DNA from: Misgurnus anguillicaudatus
Lineage: Eukaryota; Chordata; Actinopteri; Cypriniformes; Cobitidae
NCBI RefSeq assembly: GCF_027580225.2
Contig: NC_073353.2
Location: 35,880,001-35,944,000 of the forward strand
Direction: 5' to 3'
DNA length: 64,000 bases
The notes under the pieces were generated by a model. It made no database searches, was not told the origin of the DNA, and saw nothing but the letters and a program-made list of their open reading frames with translations. Below are positions 63,608 to 64,000 of this stretch, piece after piece. The first letter of the stretch is position 1. The number at the start of each line of letters is the position of its first letter. The position numbers and the translations under genes were made by a program.

Positions 63608-64000
63608 TAGTGCTGCACAATTAATCGCATCGCAATCAAGATGTCAGCCTGTGCGATTATATGACAGCAAAATGTTGCAATTATATTAAATAAATAAATG
63701 TGTGGACTTGTTAACACAACTTTCTGATAACAGTTTGATGATTTTCCTTGCTGTTTAAAAAAAGAAAGAAAAACGAACAAAAAAGGCAGTGCACGTGTGG
63801 CATGCACGTGTGTGGTGTGCTTCGATACTTGTGTGTGCGCAGCGCCGAAATACCAGAGCGAAGATGGATGCAGAGAAGATTGACAGTGATCTGGTAGCTA
63901 AAAAAACCTCTGTCTGTTGTATGGCGGTATTTTGGATTTAGGAGTACTGACACTGAGCAGTTGCTACATCACGTGGCAATACGAAAACATTTCTAGTTTT
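63608..64000 (+). mobile_element. hAT-type element, left part, runs off the window
   Basis: Begins TAGTGCTGCACAATTAATCG, continues CATCGCAATCAAGATG, a typical fish hAT terminus, and carries the start of a transposase at 63864. The right end lies outside. Confidence 0.75.
63864..64000 (+). pseudogene. hAT (BED-finger) transposase 5' exon, frameshifted and incomplete
   Basis: Opens MDAEKIDSDLVAKKTS and then loses frame; the next frame continues VVWRYFGFRSTDTEQ, the aromatic BED-finger signature of hAT transposases. Thus a one-step frameshift separates residues about 16 and 17. Metal ligands would lie beyond the window or are degraded. It is a decayed autonomous copy or a fragment; product inactive as read. 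Confidence 0.7.

Overview
The window looks like teleost fish nuclear DNA, most likely from a cyprinid (zebrafish/carp/barb group). The evidence is a DANA/HE1-type tRNA SINE, a Tc1-like transposase relic of the kind common in these fish, L2-type LINE 3' ends, long tetranucleotide arrays, and a very dense set of small DNA transposons. The DNA is AT-rich with short CpG-rich islands. I recognise no intact host protein-coding gene on either strand. Almost all long open frames lie inside repeats or microsatellites. The window reads as intergenic or intronic DNA that has been a repeated landing site for cut-and-paste elements.

Layout. 1-13 kb: Tc1 relic, then palindromic CACTG-ended elements, TTAA-flanked elements and CpG-rich TIR elements, several nested. 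13-17 kb: a SINE split by a later insertion, further TIR elements and an L2-type LINE fragment. 17-23 kb: a deep nest, with a 515-bp TTAA element inside a 3.5-kb hAT inside a roughly 1-kb TIR element carrying a gene first exon, all inside a palindromic CACTG element. 24-30 kb: a CACTC-ended element in an older TIR element, and a compound CTGT/ATCC array split by a 918-bp element. 31-37 kb: hAT and other TIR elements, a SINE and some apparently unique DNA. 37-43 kb: a 5.9-kb CACTC-ended, TA-flanked element carrying a decayed multi-exon gene with a promoter-like 5' end and a poly(A) signal. 43.6-45 kb: five tandem units of about 280 bp built on a foldback sequence. 45-64 kb: hAT and TTAA elements in nests, plus one CpG island near 49 kb that may be a real promoter.

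The strongest signals come from exact junctions. Seven hAT-type insertions have perfect 8-bp target duplications. Eight families end in AGG...CCT between TTAA sites. Two insertions, at 4328-4890 and 37372-43302, have paralogous empty sites elsewhere in this same window (18247-18250 and 33537-33538), which fix the target duplications as TTAA and TA. The 5.9-kb element and its 803-bp relative at 24901-25703 are the best candidates for an under-described system: terminal CACTC repeats, TA duplication, and carriage of a C2H2/WPALF-type gene that I recall only as an uncharacterised multicopy fish family. All family assignments are from memory and by eye; no database search was possible.
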